Origin: Burkholderia anthina | GTDB taxonomy: Bacteria > Pseudomonadota > Gammaproteobacteria > Burkholderiales > Burkholderiaceae | Direction: 5' to 3' | NCBI RefSeq assembly: GCF_902498995.1 | Contig: NZ_CABVLY010000010.1 | Location: forward strand, 124,001-188,000 | DNA: 64,000 nt | Shown: positions 1 to 9,010 of the stretch, in pieces | Layout of the letters: each line of letters begins with the position of its first letter | How positions within the stretch are numbered: the stretch's first letter is position 1 | Position numbers and translations under genes: made by a program | The notes under the pieces: generated by a model | Told to the model about the DNA's origin: nothing | Databases searched by the model: none | What the model saw: the letters and a program-made list of their open reading frames with translations, nothing else

Positions 1-1083
1 CTCGACGTTCGGCATGTCCGCGGACACCGCCAGATAGAACTCGGTCTTGTCGTCGATCTTGCCCGAATCGAGGCGGCCGAGATGGAACGACGGCCGCACT
101 TCGTCGAGCGTGATCGCGAAGTAGCGCGTCGAGATCACGGTGTCGAGCAGCTCGCGCAGCATCAGGTCGAGACGCGCGAAGCTCGGGCCCGGATCGTCGT
201 GCCGGTAGACGGGCAGATCCGCGAGCGTGTAGCCCTTCGAGAAGGTCATCAACTGGCCCGCGAGGCGCAGCAGTTCCTGGAACAGCCGCTCGGGATGCAG
301 CGCGGCGTGCTGATGCAGGTGCGCGAGCGTCGCGAACGCGGCGTTCGCGGTGTGCAGCAGCCAGAACGACGCGATGTCGCCAGAGCGGAACTCGATGATG
401 TTCTTCGACGGCTCGCGATGAAAACCGTACAACGCATTGACCTTCGCCTGCAGCGCATCGACCAGCTGGCGCAGCCGCTGGTGCAGGATCGGCGATGCCT
501 CGATCGCGAGGCACGGCGGCACGAAGCTGTCGTCGATCTCGAAGCCGGACGTCGCGGTGCGGCGCACGCGCACGAGCGGCACCGACAACAGCTGGTCGCG
601 CGGCTCGCTATGCGCGATCAGCTTGACCTGCGTCTTCAGGAACGTGATGTCGGCTTCGGCGGCGTCGGTGAAGTTGTCGGCGACGCTCGTCTGCTCGCTG
701 ACGAAGCGTGTCATGAAGCCGGCGGCCGGATCGTCGCTGTAGTTGGTGCCGTTCTCGCGCAGCGGATGCAGCGCGAGATAGAACACGAAGTCGTTGATGC
801 CGTCGGGCAGCGTGTCCAGTGCGATCGGCGGCGGCAGGTCGTCGGCCTGCGGCGCGGCATACAGCGCGCCGTCCGGGAACACGAGCGCGAGTTCGGCCAC
901 GCGCAGCACGTTGCTGCCGAGCGCATCGCGATCGATGCGCACCGAGCGCACGCCCCAGTTGTACGGCTGGATCGCCTGGATGGATTCGAACAGGCGCGCC
1001 TCATGGTAGGCGTCCTGTCGCTGAAAGTGTTGAGGCCGGAGGAACAGCCCTTCCCCCCAAAGCACCTTGGCCGAATAACTCAT
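1..1083 (-). CDS. tssK: TssK, T6SS baseplate protein (3' end outside window)
   Basis: TssK is the trimeric cytoplasmic baseplate subunit that links the TssFG wedges to the membrane complex. The first 361 codons are present and the gene runs off the left edge, so about the last fifth of a usual TssK (roughly 450 residues) is missing. The N-terminus carries the family hallmark WGEGLFLRPQHFQ directly after the start, followed by the shell-domain sequence typical of ImpJ/VasE proteins. The ATG at 1083 is the only start that keeps this hallmark at the extreme N-terminus. It lies about 100 bp downstream of tssJ on the same strand, so the two are probably cotranscribed leftward, with tssL expected beyond the edge. 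Confidence 0.95.
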   Translation of the reverse strand, partial: MSYSAKVLWGEGLFLRPQHFQRQDAYHEARLFESIQAIQPYNWGVRSVRIDRDALGSNVLRVAELALVFPDGALYAAPQADDLPPPIALDTLPDGINDFVFYLALHPLRENGTNYSDDPAAGFMTRFVSEQTSVADNFTDAAEADITFLKTQVKLIAHSEPRDQLLSVPLVRVRRTATSGFEIDDSFVPPCLAIEASPILHQRLRQLVDALQAKVNALYGFHREPSKNIIEFRSGDIASFWLLHTANAAFATLAHLHQHAALHPERLFQELLRLAGQLMTFSKGYTLADLPVYRHDDPGPSFARLDLMLRELLDTVISTRYFAITLDEVRPSFHLGRLDSGKIDDKTEFYLAVSADMPNVE

Positions 1084-1185
1084 GTCAAATCCGGTTAATG
1101 TGGCGTTGCGATGTAATCGATTTGTTCGTGCCCGAATTAATCGCCAATTTGTTAACTCTTGTTAATTGACATTCGTGCGTCATGT

Positions 1186-1797
1186 TTAACCGCAGGTGAC
1201 CGATGAAAGCAAATTCAGCGGTTGCGACGGCGCACCTTGTTGCGGTGCGATGACCGAGCCGTCGGTGACCGTCATCGCGCAATTATGCAGGCCGATGATT
1301 ATGCCGGATTTCTCCGACTTCACCGGGTCGAACGTCAGTTTCCATCGCTGGAGTGCGGGATCGCGGAACAATGCAACGATGCCGAATGCCTGCGCTTCGC
1401 GCGACACCTTTTCGGTTGCCGTATAGCGCTGGCCCGGAATCAGCGTGATTTCGCGCACGTTCAGCAGATCGGCGCCCAATGCGGCCTTTTCCTTGGTCGG
1501 GTCGGTGAATGCGTCGAACGGCGCCTGCTGGAACGAGGTCGGGTCCTTCAGCGCGTAGAGTCGCACCACCAATGCGAGCGGCTTGTGGTCGTTCGCGGCG
1601 TTGAGGTTGGGCGCGGCCGCAAGCGTGAGACCGATGTTGCGCGGGGGTTTCTGTGCGTCGGGCACGTCGGGCTTGCCGATGCCGGCCGCCTGCATGACGG
1701 CGCTCGCGGCCGAGCCGAGCAACGGAGCGGCCGCACATCCGGCCAGGAGTGCGCAGGCAATCAGCGGCAGCGCATAGCGAATCATGGACGATCTCAT
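1186..1797 (-). CDS. tssJ: TssJ, T6SS outer-membrane lipoprotein
   Basis: TssJ is the outer-membrane lipoprotein that docks on the periplasmic part of TssM. The 203-residue product starts with a short basic segment and a hydrophobic stretch ending in a lipobox, ALLAGC, with the lipidated Cys at about residue 21. The mature part is the beta-sandwich of the TssJ/VasD family, with FGIVALFRD and the late segment IIIGLHNCAMTV. The ATG at 1797 is preceded by GGAA at suitable spacing. An internal ATG at 1785 has a poorer site, and the frame stays open upstream without signal-peptide character. It heads the leftward tssJ-tssK arm, divergent from the main tss operon. Confidence 0.93.
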   Translation of the reverse strand: MRSSMIRYALPLIACALLAGCAAAPLLGSAASAVMQAAGIGKPDVPDAQKPPRNIGLTLAAAPNLNAANDHKPLALVVRLYALKDPTSFQQAPFDAFTDPTKEKAALGADLLNVREITLIPGQRYTATEKVSREAQAFGIVALFRDPALQRWKLTFDPVKSEKSGIIIGLHNCAMTVTDGSVIAPQQGAPSQPLNLLSSVTCG

Positions 1798-2173
1798 CGT
1801 ATTTCCGGCGTGCCGCCTTTTGCTCCCTGTCAAAACTGCCGGGTATTTCCGCGTCGTTGCGAATGTCCCGCTTATCTGTCGTTCAACTATTAAGCGCGCA
1901 TGCGCTACGACGTGCTTCCGGCAAATTTTTCCGCAACCAGCGTGCGATGCCGTCGAATCAGTAAAACTTGCGCATTCCGGTCGAAACGAAAGCCCGCGAG
2001 AGGCCGCTGCCACAAGCGTTTCGAGGGGGTAGCGCTCGGATTTAAAAGGAATTACTCTGCACGCAGCGATTGAATTATGAAAAATTGATCGGTACTATAC
2101 CCGCGCGCTTCTTGCAAAGCAAAAGAACCAGATTCTCAACGATTTTAATACTCACGCGCCGGTGGATATAACG
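1798..2173. other. Divergent intergenic control region of the T6SS locus
   Basis: This 376-bp stretch between tssJ and the rightward tss operon is clearly richer in A+T than the flanking genes. It contains a good rightward sigma-70-like promoter at 2070-2098 and a 27-bp sequence at 1949-1975 that recurs inside the M15 peptidase gene of the same locus. No credible gene was found here. The reading frame that crosses it is only the upstream extension of tssJ. Confidence 0.7.
2070..2098 (+). promoter_or_regulatory. Candidate sigma-70 promoter of the tss operon
   Basis: TTGAAT at 2070-2075 and TACTAT at 2093-2098 are separated by exactly 17 bp, about 75 bp upstream of the first gene of the rightward operon. 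The surroundings are A+T-rich. The match is good but was found by eye and has no experimental support. Confidence 0.5.
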
Positions 2174-2806
2174 ATGAAAGACCGTCTCTTCGCAAAATTG
2201 TCTGGGGTAGTGCTGGCCTGCGGCGTGATCGCCGGTTGTGCGAGCCAGCCGCCGGCGCCGCCGACTGCCGAGGTATTCAACAAGTCGCTGGCCGATGCGG
2301 ACGCCGTTGCGAAGTCGGGGGACCAGGACAAGGCGCTCGGCCTGTACCAGCAGCTCGCGAAGTCGGATCCGACGCGCGAGGAACCGTGGTCGCGCATCGC
2401 GCAGATCCAGTTTGCCCAGAACCACTATGGCCAGGCGATCGTCGCCGCACAGGAAGCGCTGCAGCGCGATGCGACCGACCGTCAGGCGAAGAGCGTGCTC
2501 GCCGTCGCGGGCCTGCGGATCGCGACGCAGTCGCTTGGCGAACTGCGTCAGGATTCGTCGCTGGCAGGCGACGCGAAGTCGGATGCGCAGGCGCTCGCCA
2601 AGCAGTTGCGCGACACGCTGGGCGAATCGGCACTGTTTCCGCCGGAGCAACGGGTCGCGAAGACGCGCCCGCCGCGTCGCGTGATTCATCGTCCGAAGGC
2701 CGGTGCCGCAGCGGCAACCGAGGCAGCCGCCGCTGCAACCACCGCACCGACGCCGCCCGTCGCACCGCAGAAGGGTGGCGCCGACCCGTTCAGCGCGCTT
2801 CGCTGA
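2174..2806 (+). CDS. T6SS-associated TPR-like lipoprotein
   Basis: This 210-residue predicted lipoprotein is the first gene of the main tss operon, immediately before tssB. The signal peptide ends in VIAGC, so Cys at about residue 22 is probably acylated. Residues 40-130 are helical and alanine-rich, with tetratricopeptide-like spacing (ALGLYQQLAKSDPTREEPW, then a matching helix pair). The C-terminus is a low-complexity Ala/Pro segment. ATG 2174 with GGTGGA upstream is preferred over the in-frame GTG at 2162. Its position suggests a T6SS accessory role, perhaps at the outer membrane or peptidoglycan. I recall such lipoproteins being called TagM in Burkholderia but cannot confirm that name here. 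Confidence 0.8.
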   Translation: MKDRLFAKLSGVVLACGVIAGCASQPPAPPTAEVFNKSLADADAVAKSGDQDKALGLYQQLAKSDPTREEPWSRIAQIQFAQNHYGQAIVAAQEALQRDATDRQAKSVLAVAGLRIATQSLGELRQDSSLAGDAKSDAQALAKQLRDTLGESALFPPEQRVAKTRPPRRVIHRPKAGAAAATEAAAAATTAPTPPVAPQKGGADPFSALR

Positions 2807-2850
2807 TCGATTGACGCGACAAAACCACAACTAACCTGGGAGCCGTCGAG

Positions 2851-3366
2851 ATGGCCAAGAAAGAAAGCATTCAGAAAAGCTTGCAGAAAATACGGCCGCC
2901 GCGCGTCCAGCTGACCTACGAGGTCGAGAAGGGCGACGCGATCGAGGTGAAGGAACTGCCGTTCGTCGTCGGGGTCGTCGGCGATCTGGCGGGCCAGTCG
3001 GAAGTCGAGCAGCCGAAGCTGCGCGATCGCAAGTTCGTCAACATCGACCGTGACAACTTCGACGACGTGATGAAGGCGATCGAGCCGCGCGCGGCGTTTC
3101 AGGTGGAAAACCGCCTGAGCCCGGAAGGCGGCAAGTTCGCGGTCGACCTGAAGTTCCGTTCGCTGTCGGATTTCAGCCCGGACGAAGTCGTCGAACAGGT
3201 CGAGCCGCTGCGCCGCCTGCTCGAGGCGCGCTCGAAGCTGGCCGACCTGCGCAACAAGCTCGCCGGCAACGACAAGCTCGAGGATCTGCTGTCCGAGGTG
3301 CTGAAGAACACGCAGCAGCTGCAGGAGCTCGCGAAGGGCACGGGCGGCGACAAAGACGGCGAATGA
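2851..3366 (+). CDS. tssB: TssB, T6SS sheath small subunit
   Basis: TssB (VipA/ImpB) pairs with TssC to build the contractile sheath around the Hcp tube in the cytoplasm. The 171-residue length is normal for the family. The diagnostic N-terminal segment is present (QKSLQKIRPPRVQLTYEVE), followed by ELPFVVGVVGDLAG and the conserved RKFVNIDRDNFDDVM. The C-terminal helix rich in Leu and Lys is the part that contacts TssC and ClpV in studied homologues. GGGAG lies upstream of the ATG. tssC follows after 15 bp, as expected for obligate partners. Confidence 0.97.
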   Translation: MAKKESIQKSLQKIRPPRVQLTYEVEKGDAIEVKELPFVVGVVGDLAGQSEVEQPKLRDRKFVNIDRDNFDDVMKAIEPRAAFQVENRLSPEGGKFAVDLKFRSLSDFSPDEVVEQVEPLRRLLEARSKLADLRNKLAGNDKLEDLLSEVLKNTQQLQELAKGTGGDKDGE

Positions 3367-3381
3367 CGACGGAGTGTTGAG

Positions 3382-4872
3382 ATGAACCAGCAAACGGCTG
3401 CGGCCCAAGCGAGCGGCGCGGAATACGCCGCCGGGACTTCGCTGCTCGACGACATCGTCGAGAAGAGCAAGGTCGCGAAATCCGATTCCGAGCATGCACG
3501 CGCGAAAGACCTGATCGGCGAACTCGTGCATCAGGTGCTCGACGGCACGGTGATCGTGTCGGACAACCTGTCGGCGACGATCGACGCGCGCGTCGCGGAG
3601 CTCGACCGCCTGATCTCCACGCAGCTGTCCGCGGTGATGCACGCGCCGGAATTCCAGCGCCTCGAAAGCACGTGGCGCGGGATGGACTACCTGGTCAAGG
3701 AAAGCAACACCGGCCAGACGATCAAGATCAAGGCGCTGCACGCACCGAAGCGCGACCTCGTGCGCGACTTCAAGGGCGCGAGCGAGTTCGACCAGAGCGC
3801 GCTGTTCAAGAAGGTCTACGAAGAGGAATTCGGCACGTTCGGCGGCTCGCCGTTCGGTGCGCTGATCGGCGATTACGAGATCTCGCGCCAGCCGGAAGAC
3901 ATGTACTTCATCGAGCAGATGTCGCACGTCGCGGCGGCCGCGCACGCGCCGTTCATCGCGTCGGCATCGCCGGAGCTGCTCGGCCTCGAGTCGTTCTCCG
4001 ACCTCGGCAAGCCGCGCGACCTCGGCAAGGTGTTCGACACGGTCGAATACGCGAAGTGGAAGTCGTTCCGCGATTCGGAAGATTCGCGCTACGTCGGCCT
4101 CACGCTGCCGCGTTTCCTCGGTCGCCTGCCGTTCAATCCGAAGGACGGCCAGACCGCTGAGAACTTCAACTTCGTCGAGGACGTCGACGGCACCGAGCAC
4201 GACAAGTACCTGTGGTGCAACGCGGCGTGGGCATTCGCGGCGCGCCTGACGGCGGCGTTCGACGACTTCGGCTGGTGCGCGGCGATCCGCGGCGTCGAAG
4301 GCGGCGGCCTCGTCGAGGACCTGCCGACCCACACGTTCAAGACGGACGACGGTGAAGTCGCGCTGAAGTGCCCGACTGAAATCGCGATCACCGATCGCCG
4401 CGAGAAGGAGCTGAGCGACCTCGGCTTCATTCCGCTCGTTCATTGCAAGAACTCGGATTACGCTGCGTTTTTCGCCGCGCAATCGGTGCAGAAGCCGAAG
4501 AAATACAGCACCGACAGCGCGAATGCGAACGCCGTCCTGTCCGCCCAGCTTCAGTACATCTTCTCGGTATCGCGCGTTGCGCACTACCTGAAGGCGATGA
4601 TGCGGGACAAGATCGGCAGCTTCGCATCGGCGCAAAACGTGGAGACTTTCCTCAACCGGTGGATTTCGCAGTACGTCCTGCTCGACGACAACGCATCGCA
4701 GGAACAGAAAGCGCAATTCCCGCTGCGCGAGGCATCCATACAAGTGTCGGAGATTCCGGGCAAGCCGGGCTCGTATCGTTCGGTCGCGTTCCTGCGCCCG
4801 CACTTTCAGCTCGACGAACTCTCGATTTCTCTGCGACTTGTCGCTGATCTGCCCAAACCGGCAAATTCATAA
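3382..4872 (+). CDS. tssC: TssC, T6SS sheath large subunit
   Basis: TssC (VipB/ImpC, EvpB family) is the larger sheath subunit. At 496 residues it is full length. Recognisable blocks are ESTWRGMDYLV near residue 97, FGGSPFGALIGDYE, the long conserved segment ending in LPRFLGRLPF, and the C-terminal YLKAMMRDKIGSF followed by PGSYRSVAFLRPHFQLDEL. It follows tssB closely and has its own GGAG site. A 70-bp gap then precedes hcp, which allows separate control of the abundant Hcp. Confidence 0.98.
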   Translation: MNQQTAAAQASGAEYAAGTSLLDDIVEKSKVAKSDSEHARAKDLIGELVHQVLDGTVIVSDNLSATIDARVAELDRLISTQLSAVMHAPEFQRLESTWRGMDYLVKESNTGQTIKIKALHAPKRDLVRDFKGASEFDQSALFKKVYEEEFGTFGGSPFGALIGDYEISRQPEDMYFIEQMSHVAAAAHAPFIASASPELLGLESFSDLGKPRDLGKVFDTVEYAKWKSFRDSEDSRYVGLTLPRFLGRLPFNPKDGQTAENFNFVEDVDGTEHDKYLWCNAAWAFAARLTAAFDDFGWCAAIRGVEGGGLVEDLPTHTFKTDDGEVALKCPTEIAITDRREKELSDLGFIPLVHCKNSDYAAFFAAQSVQKPKKYSTDSANANAVLSAQLQYIFSVSRVAHYLKAMMRDKIGSFASAQNVETFLNRWISQYVLLDDNASQEQKAQFPLREASIQVSEIPGKPGSYRSVAFLRPHFQLDELSISLRLVADLPKPANS

Positions 4873-4942
4873 GCGAGTAAATCGCCCGGGCGGGCCGCCT
4901 GGGTAGGACGTTAAAACCACCTCTTTGGGGAGTCGAAGGGCC

Positions 4943-5446
4943 ATGTTACATATGCACTTGCAGTTTGGTAGTCCGGCGGTGAAGGGCGAGTCCGCGGACA
5001 AAGACCATCAGGGCTGGATCGAACTGAAATCGTGGGATCACTCGATCGTTCAGCCGCGTTCGGCAACGGCATCGACCGCAGGCGGTCACACGATGACCCG
5101 TTGCGAGCACGGCGACATGATTTTCACGAAGGAAATCGATTCGTCGAGCCCGCTGCTGTATCAGCACGCATCGGGCGGCACCACGTTCGATGAAGTCACG
5201 GTCCATTTCTCGCGCGCAGACGGCGAAGGCAAGCGCGTGCAGTATCTGGAAGTGAAGCTCAAGTACGTGATCATCTCGAGCATCGCACCGAGCGTTCGCG
5301 AAGAAGGTCTGCCGCTCGAGACGTTCTCGCTGAAGTACGCGGCCGTGCAGTGGAAGCAGACCCAGCAGAAGATCGGCGGCAACCAGGGCGGCAACACGCA
5401 AGGCGCCTGGAGCCTGACGAAGAACGACAAGACCTACGCGGTCTAA
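4943..5446 (+). CDS. hcp: Hcp (TssD), T6SS tube protein
   Basis: Hcp forms stacked hexameric rings, the inner tube expelled by sheath contraction, and is secreted. The 167-residue product matches the Burkholderia Hcp family throughout: MLHMHLQFGSPAVKGES at the N-terminus, SWDHSIVQPRSATASTAGG in the middle and QQKIGGNQGGNTQGAWSLT at the end. The ATG at 4943 gives the standard N-terminus. An in-frame start 18 bp upstream would add residues not seen in the family. GGGGAG lies 10 bp upstream. Confidence 0.97.
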   Translation: MLHMHLQFGSPAVKGESADKDHQGWIELKSWDHSIVQPRSATASTAGGHTMTRCEHGDMIFTKEIDSSSPLLYQHASGGTTFDEVTVHFSRADGEGKRVQYLEVKLKYVIISSIAPSVREEGLPLETFSLKYAAVQWKQTQQKIGGNQGGNTQGAWSLTKNDKTYAV

Positions 5447-5508
5447 GGTCGGTTGCGGCAACGGGGCGCTCGGCGTCCCGTTGCCGTTTTCGCTGTGCGC
5501 ACCGGCCG

Positions 5509-5994
5509 ATGAAACGATTCGAACCCAGTTTTCTCGACAAGCTGTTCGACGACGAACCGCACCTGCCGGCCTCGGCGGCGATGCGGCAATTGTCGCTGGA
5601 CGAGCTCAAGAACACGGTCGCCCGCGACGTCGAGGCGATCCTCAACACCCGTATCGCCCACACCGAAATCGAGCTGGCCGCGCTGCCGGAATGCCAGAAG
5701 TCGGTGCTGACCTACGGGCTGAACGATTTCGCGGGGCTGAGTCTCGCGAGTCACTACGACCGCGCGTTCATCTGCAAGTCGATCCAGCAGGCGATCGCGC
5801 GCCACGAGCCGCGGCTGCAGCAGGTGCAGGTGACGTTCGAACTGAACGAGCAGTCGACCAACGCGCTTTACTTCGCGATTCAGGCGCTGCTCGTCGTGCA
5901 CCCGGCCGAAGAGCCGGTGAGTTTCGATGCGATGCTGCAGCCGTCGACGCTGCAGTACTCGGTCACGCGCGCACGCGCGGCAAGAATGCTGTAA
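5509..5994 (+). CDS. tssE: TssE, T6SS gp25-like baseplate protein
   Basis: TssE is the gp25-like baseplate wedge protein from which the sheath polymerises. The 161-residue product has the family N-terminus (SFLDKLFDDEP), the segment DVEAILNTR, and the central YGLNDFAGLSL preceding the gp25 fold. The frame is open further upstream, but the ATG at 5509 gives the canonical start. The Shine-Dalgarno sequence in front of it is weak. It lies between hcp and tssF in the usual order. Confidence 0.95.
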   Translation: MKRFEPSFLDKLFDDEPHLPASAAMRQLSLDELKNTVARDVEAILNTRIAHTEIELAALPECQKSVLTYGLNDFAGLSLASHYDRAFICKSIQQAIARHEPRLQQVQVTFELNEQSTNALYFAIQALLVVHPAEEPVSFDAMLQPSTLQYSVTRARAARML

Positions 5995-6070
5995 ATCAAG
6001 CCGCCGAGCGGGCCGGACCGCCCGGTGGTCGATCAGGTCCGGCAGGAAATATTGAGGTTCGGGGTCGTCG

Positions 6071-7906
6071 ATGGAAGAATTGCTGCCGTATTACGAGCGC
6101 GAATTATCGTTTTTGCGGCGCTATTCGCGAGATTTCGCCGAACGTTACCCGAAGATCGCGGCGCGGCTCGCGTTGTCCGGCGAGCATTGCGAGGATCCGC
6201 ACGTCGAGCGGATGATCGAGTCGTTCGCGCTGCTTGGCGCGCGGATCAACAAGAAGCTCGACGACGATTACCCGGAATTCACCGAAGCGCTGCTGGAAGT
6301 GCTGTATCCGCACTACCTGCGGCCGTTCCCGTCGTGTTCGATCGCGCAGTTCACGCCGGCGTCGCCGGGCCAGCAGACCGAACCGGTCGTGATCGCACGC
6401 GGCACCGAGCTGAAGAGCCGCCCGATCCGCGGCGTGCAGTGCCGGTTTCGCACCGCGTACGACGTGACGCTCGCGCCGGTCCGTATCTCGGAGGCGCGCT
6501 ACACGCCGGTCGCGCTCGCGCCGAGCGCCACGGTGCTGCCGTCCAACGCGACGGGCGTGATCTCGATCACGTTCGAATCGCTCGCCGCGCAACTCGATCT
6601 CGGCGCGCTGAAGCTGCCGACGCTGCGTGCGCACCTGCACGGCGAACAGTCGTTCGTCGCCGCGCTGACCGACTGCCTGTTCGTCAACGTGCTCGGCGCG
6701 TACGTCGAGCCGGAGCGCAACGGCCGCTGGACGGCACTGCGCAAGCTGCCGATCGCGCATGCCGGCTTCGACGAGGACGACGCGCTGATCGACTACCCGG
6801 CGAAGTCGCACCCGGCGTATCGGCTGCTCACCGAATACTTCGCGTTTCCCGACAAGTTCGATTTCGTCGATTTCGACCTGGCGGCGATCGCACGCGCGTC
6901 GGGCCGCTGCCAGCGCGCGACGCTGCATCTCGTGCTGCAGGACGTGCGCAGCGACTCGCATGTCGCGCGGCTGCTCGACCTGCTGACGGCCAGCCATTTC
7001 CGGCTGTTCTGCACGCCGATCGTGAACCTGTTCCGCCAGCACGGCGAGCCGATCCGCATCACGCACCGCGCGGTGTCCTATCCGGTGATCGCCGAGGCGC
7101 GGCGCGCGTTCGCGTACGAGGTGTATTCGATCGATTCGGTGAAACTCGTCCGGCAGCAGGCGCACGATGAATCGGTGATCGAGTTCCGGCCGTTCTATTC
7201 GCTGCATCACGGCGAAGCGGCGCGGATCGGCCATTACTGGTTCGCGCGCCGCAACGACTGGGTTGCGCAGAAGAGCCCCGGCTACGAGACGGAGATCTCG
7301 ATCGTCGACATCGACTTCGAGCCGACGTCGCCGCAGACCGACACGCTGAGCCTCGACCTCACCTGCACGAACCGCGATCTGCCGTCGATGCTCGCGTTCG
7401 GTCTCGAAGGCGGCGACCTGTTCCAGGAGGGCGGCGCGCAGACGAGCGGCATCTCGCTGCTGCGGCGGCCGACGCAGAGCGTGCGCTTCGAGCGCGGCCG
7501 CGCCGCGCACTGGCGGCTCGTATCGCACCTCGCGCTGAACCACGTGTCGCTGGTCGCGCACGGGCTCGCGCCGCTCAAGGAAATGCTGACGCTGTACGAC
7601 CTGCGGCGCACCGCCGTGTCGATGCGCCAGATCGACGGGCTGGCGGGGATCGAGCAGCGCGGCGCCGTGCAATGGCTGCCGGGCAAGCCGTTCGCGACCT
7701 TCGTGCGCGGCATCGAAGTGCGCCTGACGATCGACGAAGAGCACTTCGTCGGCGCGAGCCTTGCATCGTTCGTGCGCGTGCTCGACAGCTTCTTCGGGTT
7801 GTACGTGCACATCAACAGTTTCGTTCAATTAGTCGTCGTGTCGAAGCGCACCGGCGAGGAGATCATCCGATGCAAGCCCCGGACCGGCGAATCGATCCTG
7901 GCGTAG
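6071..7906 (+). CDS. tssF: TssF, T6SS baseplate protein
   Basis: TssF is the main structural subunit of the T6SS baseplate wedge and forms a 2:1 complex with TssG. The 611-residue length is normal. The N-terminus has the conserved LLPYYERELSFLRRYSRDFA, followed by FALLGARINKKLDDDYPEFTE and LYPHYLRPFPS. The C-terminal part carries the LxSFVRVLDSFFGLYVHINSF block. The last 37 bp overlap tssG, indicating translational coupling. Confidence 0.97.
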   Translation: MEELLPYYERELSFLRRYSRDFAERYPKIAARLALSGEHCEDPHVERMIESFALLGARINKKLDDDYPEFTEALLEVLYPHYLRPFPSCSIAQFTPASPGQQTEPVVIARGTELKSRPIRGVQCRFRTAYDVTLAPVRISEARYTPVALAPSATVLPSNATGVISITFESLAAQLDLGALKLPTLRAHLHGEQSFVAALTDCLFVNVLGAYVEPERNGRWTALRKLPIAHAGFDEDDALIDYPAKSHPAYRLLTEYFAFPDKFDFVDFDLAAIARASGRCQRATLHLVLQDVRSDSHVARLLDLLTASHFRLFCTPIVNLFRQHGEPIRITHRAVSYPVIAEARRAFAYEVYSIDSVKLVRQQAHDESVIEFRPFYSLHHGEAARIGHYWFARRNDWVAQKSPGYETEISIVDIDFEPTSPQTDTLSLDLTCTNRDLPSMLAFGLEGGDLFQEGGAQTSGISLLRRPTQSVRFERGRAAHWRLVSHLALNHVSLVAHGLAPLKEMLTLYDLRRTAVSMRQIDGLAGIEQRGAVQWLPGKPFATFVRGIEVRLTIDEEHFVGASLASFVRVLDSFFGLYVHINSFVQLVVVSKRTGEEIIRCKPRTGESILA

Positions 7907-8970
7907 CCGACGCGCTGCTCGACGAGCCGCACCGCTTCGAATTCTTCCAGGCGGTGCGCGTGCTCGAAGGGCTGTTCGCGCGGCAGGCGTCCGATGCGCC
8001 CGGCGCGTGGCGGCACGGTGACGTCGTCGCGCAGCGCATCGAATTCCGCAACACGCTGTCGCTCGGCTTTCCGCCGAGCGAGATCGAAGGCGCGCGCTCG
8101 TTCGACGACGACGGCACGCTGCTCGATTCGGGCGACGCGCGCGGCGCGGCGCTCGCGGCCGGCGAGCTCGGCCACGTCGAGCTGACGCCCGCGTTCTTCG
8201 GGCTGCTTGGCGGGCAGGGCGCGCTGCCGCTGCACTACACCGAGCAGATCGTCGCGCGCGAGCACCTGAAGCGCGACCATGCGGCGCGCGCATTCTTCGA
8301 CGTGTTCTCGAACCGCGCGACCGCGCTGTTTTACGCGGCGTGGAAGAAATACCGGCTGCCGTTCCACTACGAACTCGATCGCGACGAGCGCTACCTGCCG
8401 TTGCTGCTCGCAATCGCGGGCGTGCCGAGCGACGAGGTGCGCGACAGCCTCGCGGCCGGTGTGGGCGGCGTGCTCGACGAGGCCGTCGCCGGCTACGCGC
8501 TTGCCGCACGGCACCGGCCGATGTCAGCCGCGTACCTGCAGCGCACGCTGTCCGACTATTTCCGCGTGCCGGTGAAGATCGACCAGTTCGTCGGCAAGTG
8601 GTACGACGTGCCGGCCGACCAGTTGAGCGTGCTGGGCGAGGTCAACGCGGTGCTCGGCGCGACGGCGCTCGTCGGCGAGCGCGTGTGGCAGCGCGACATG
8701 CGCGCGCGCATCGTCGTCGGCCCGCTGTCCAAGCGCGACTACGAGGCGTTCCTGCCCGGCGGCGCGCAGGCCGTCGCGCTCGAACGGATGCTGACGCTGC
8801 TGGCCGGCATCACGCTCGAATACGAGGTCAAGCTCGTGCTCAAGCGCACCGAGGTCGGTGCGAGCGTGCTCGGCGAGGGCTCGCGACTCGGCTGGGACGC
8901 GTTCCTCTGCACGCGCGACGCGGCCGAGGACCGCTCGGATGCCCGCTACGAACTGCACGTGATTCACTGA
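7870..8970 (+). CDS. tssG: TssG, T6SS baseplate protein
   Basis: TssG completes the TssFG baseplate wedge and binds TssK. The predicted product is 366 residues. Family features include EPHRFEFFQAVRVLE at the N-terminus, IEFRNTLSLGFPPSEI, FFGLLGGQGALPLHYTE, the FYAAWKKYR segment and the late GPLSKRDYEAFLPGG. The frame is open about 200 bp further upstream inside tssF. ATG 7870 is chosen because AGGAG lies 8 bp upstream and because it gives the family N-terminus. Confidence 0.95.
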   Translation: MQAPDRRIDPGVADALLDEPHRFEFFQAVRVLEGLFARQASDAPGAWRHGDVVAQRIEFRNTLSLGFPPSEIEGARSFDDDGTLLDSGDARGAALAAGELGHVELTPAFFGLLGGQGALPLHYTEQIVAREHLKRDHAARAFFDVFSNRATALFYAAWKKYRLPFHYELDRDERYLPLLLAIAGVPSDEVRDSLAAGVGGVLDEAVAGYALAARHRPMSAAYLQRTLSDYFRVPVKIDQFVGKWYDVPADQLSVLGEVNAVLGATALVGERVWQRDMRARIVVGPLSKRDYEAFLPGGAQAVALERMLTLLAGITLEYEVKLVLKRTEVGASVLGEGSRLGWDAFLCTRDAAEDRSDARYELHVIH

Positions 8971-9010
8971 TTCCGAACGAAAACACACAATCGAACCTGA
9001 GATCGACGCC

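Noticed and set aside
2686..4803. 705-codon open frame opposite tssB/tssC
   Set aside because: Shadow of the sheath genes; Arg/Leu-rich with no family features.
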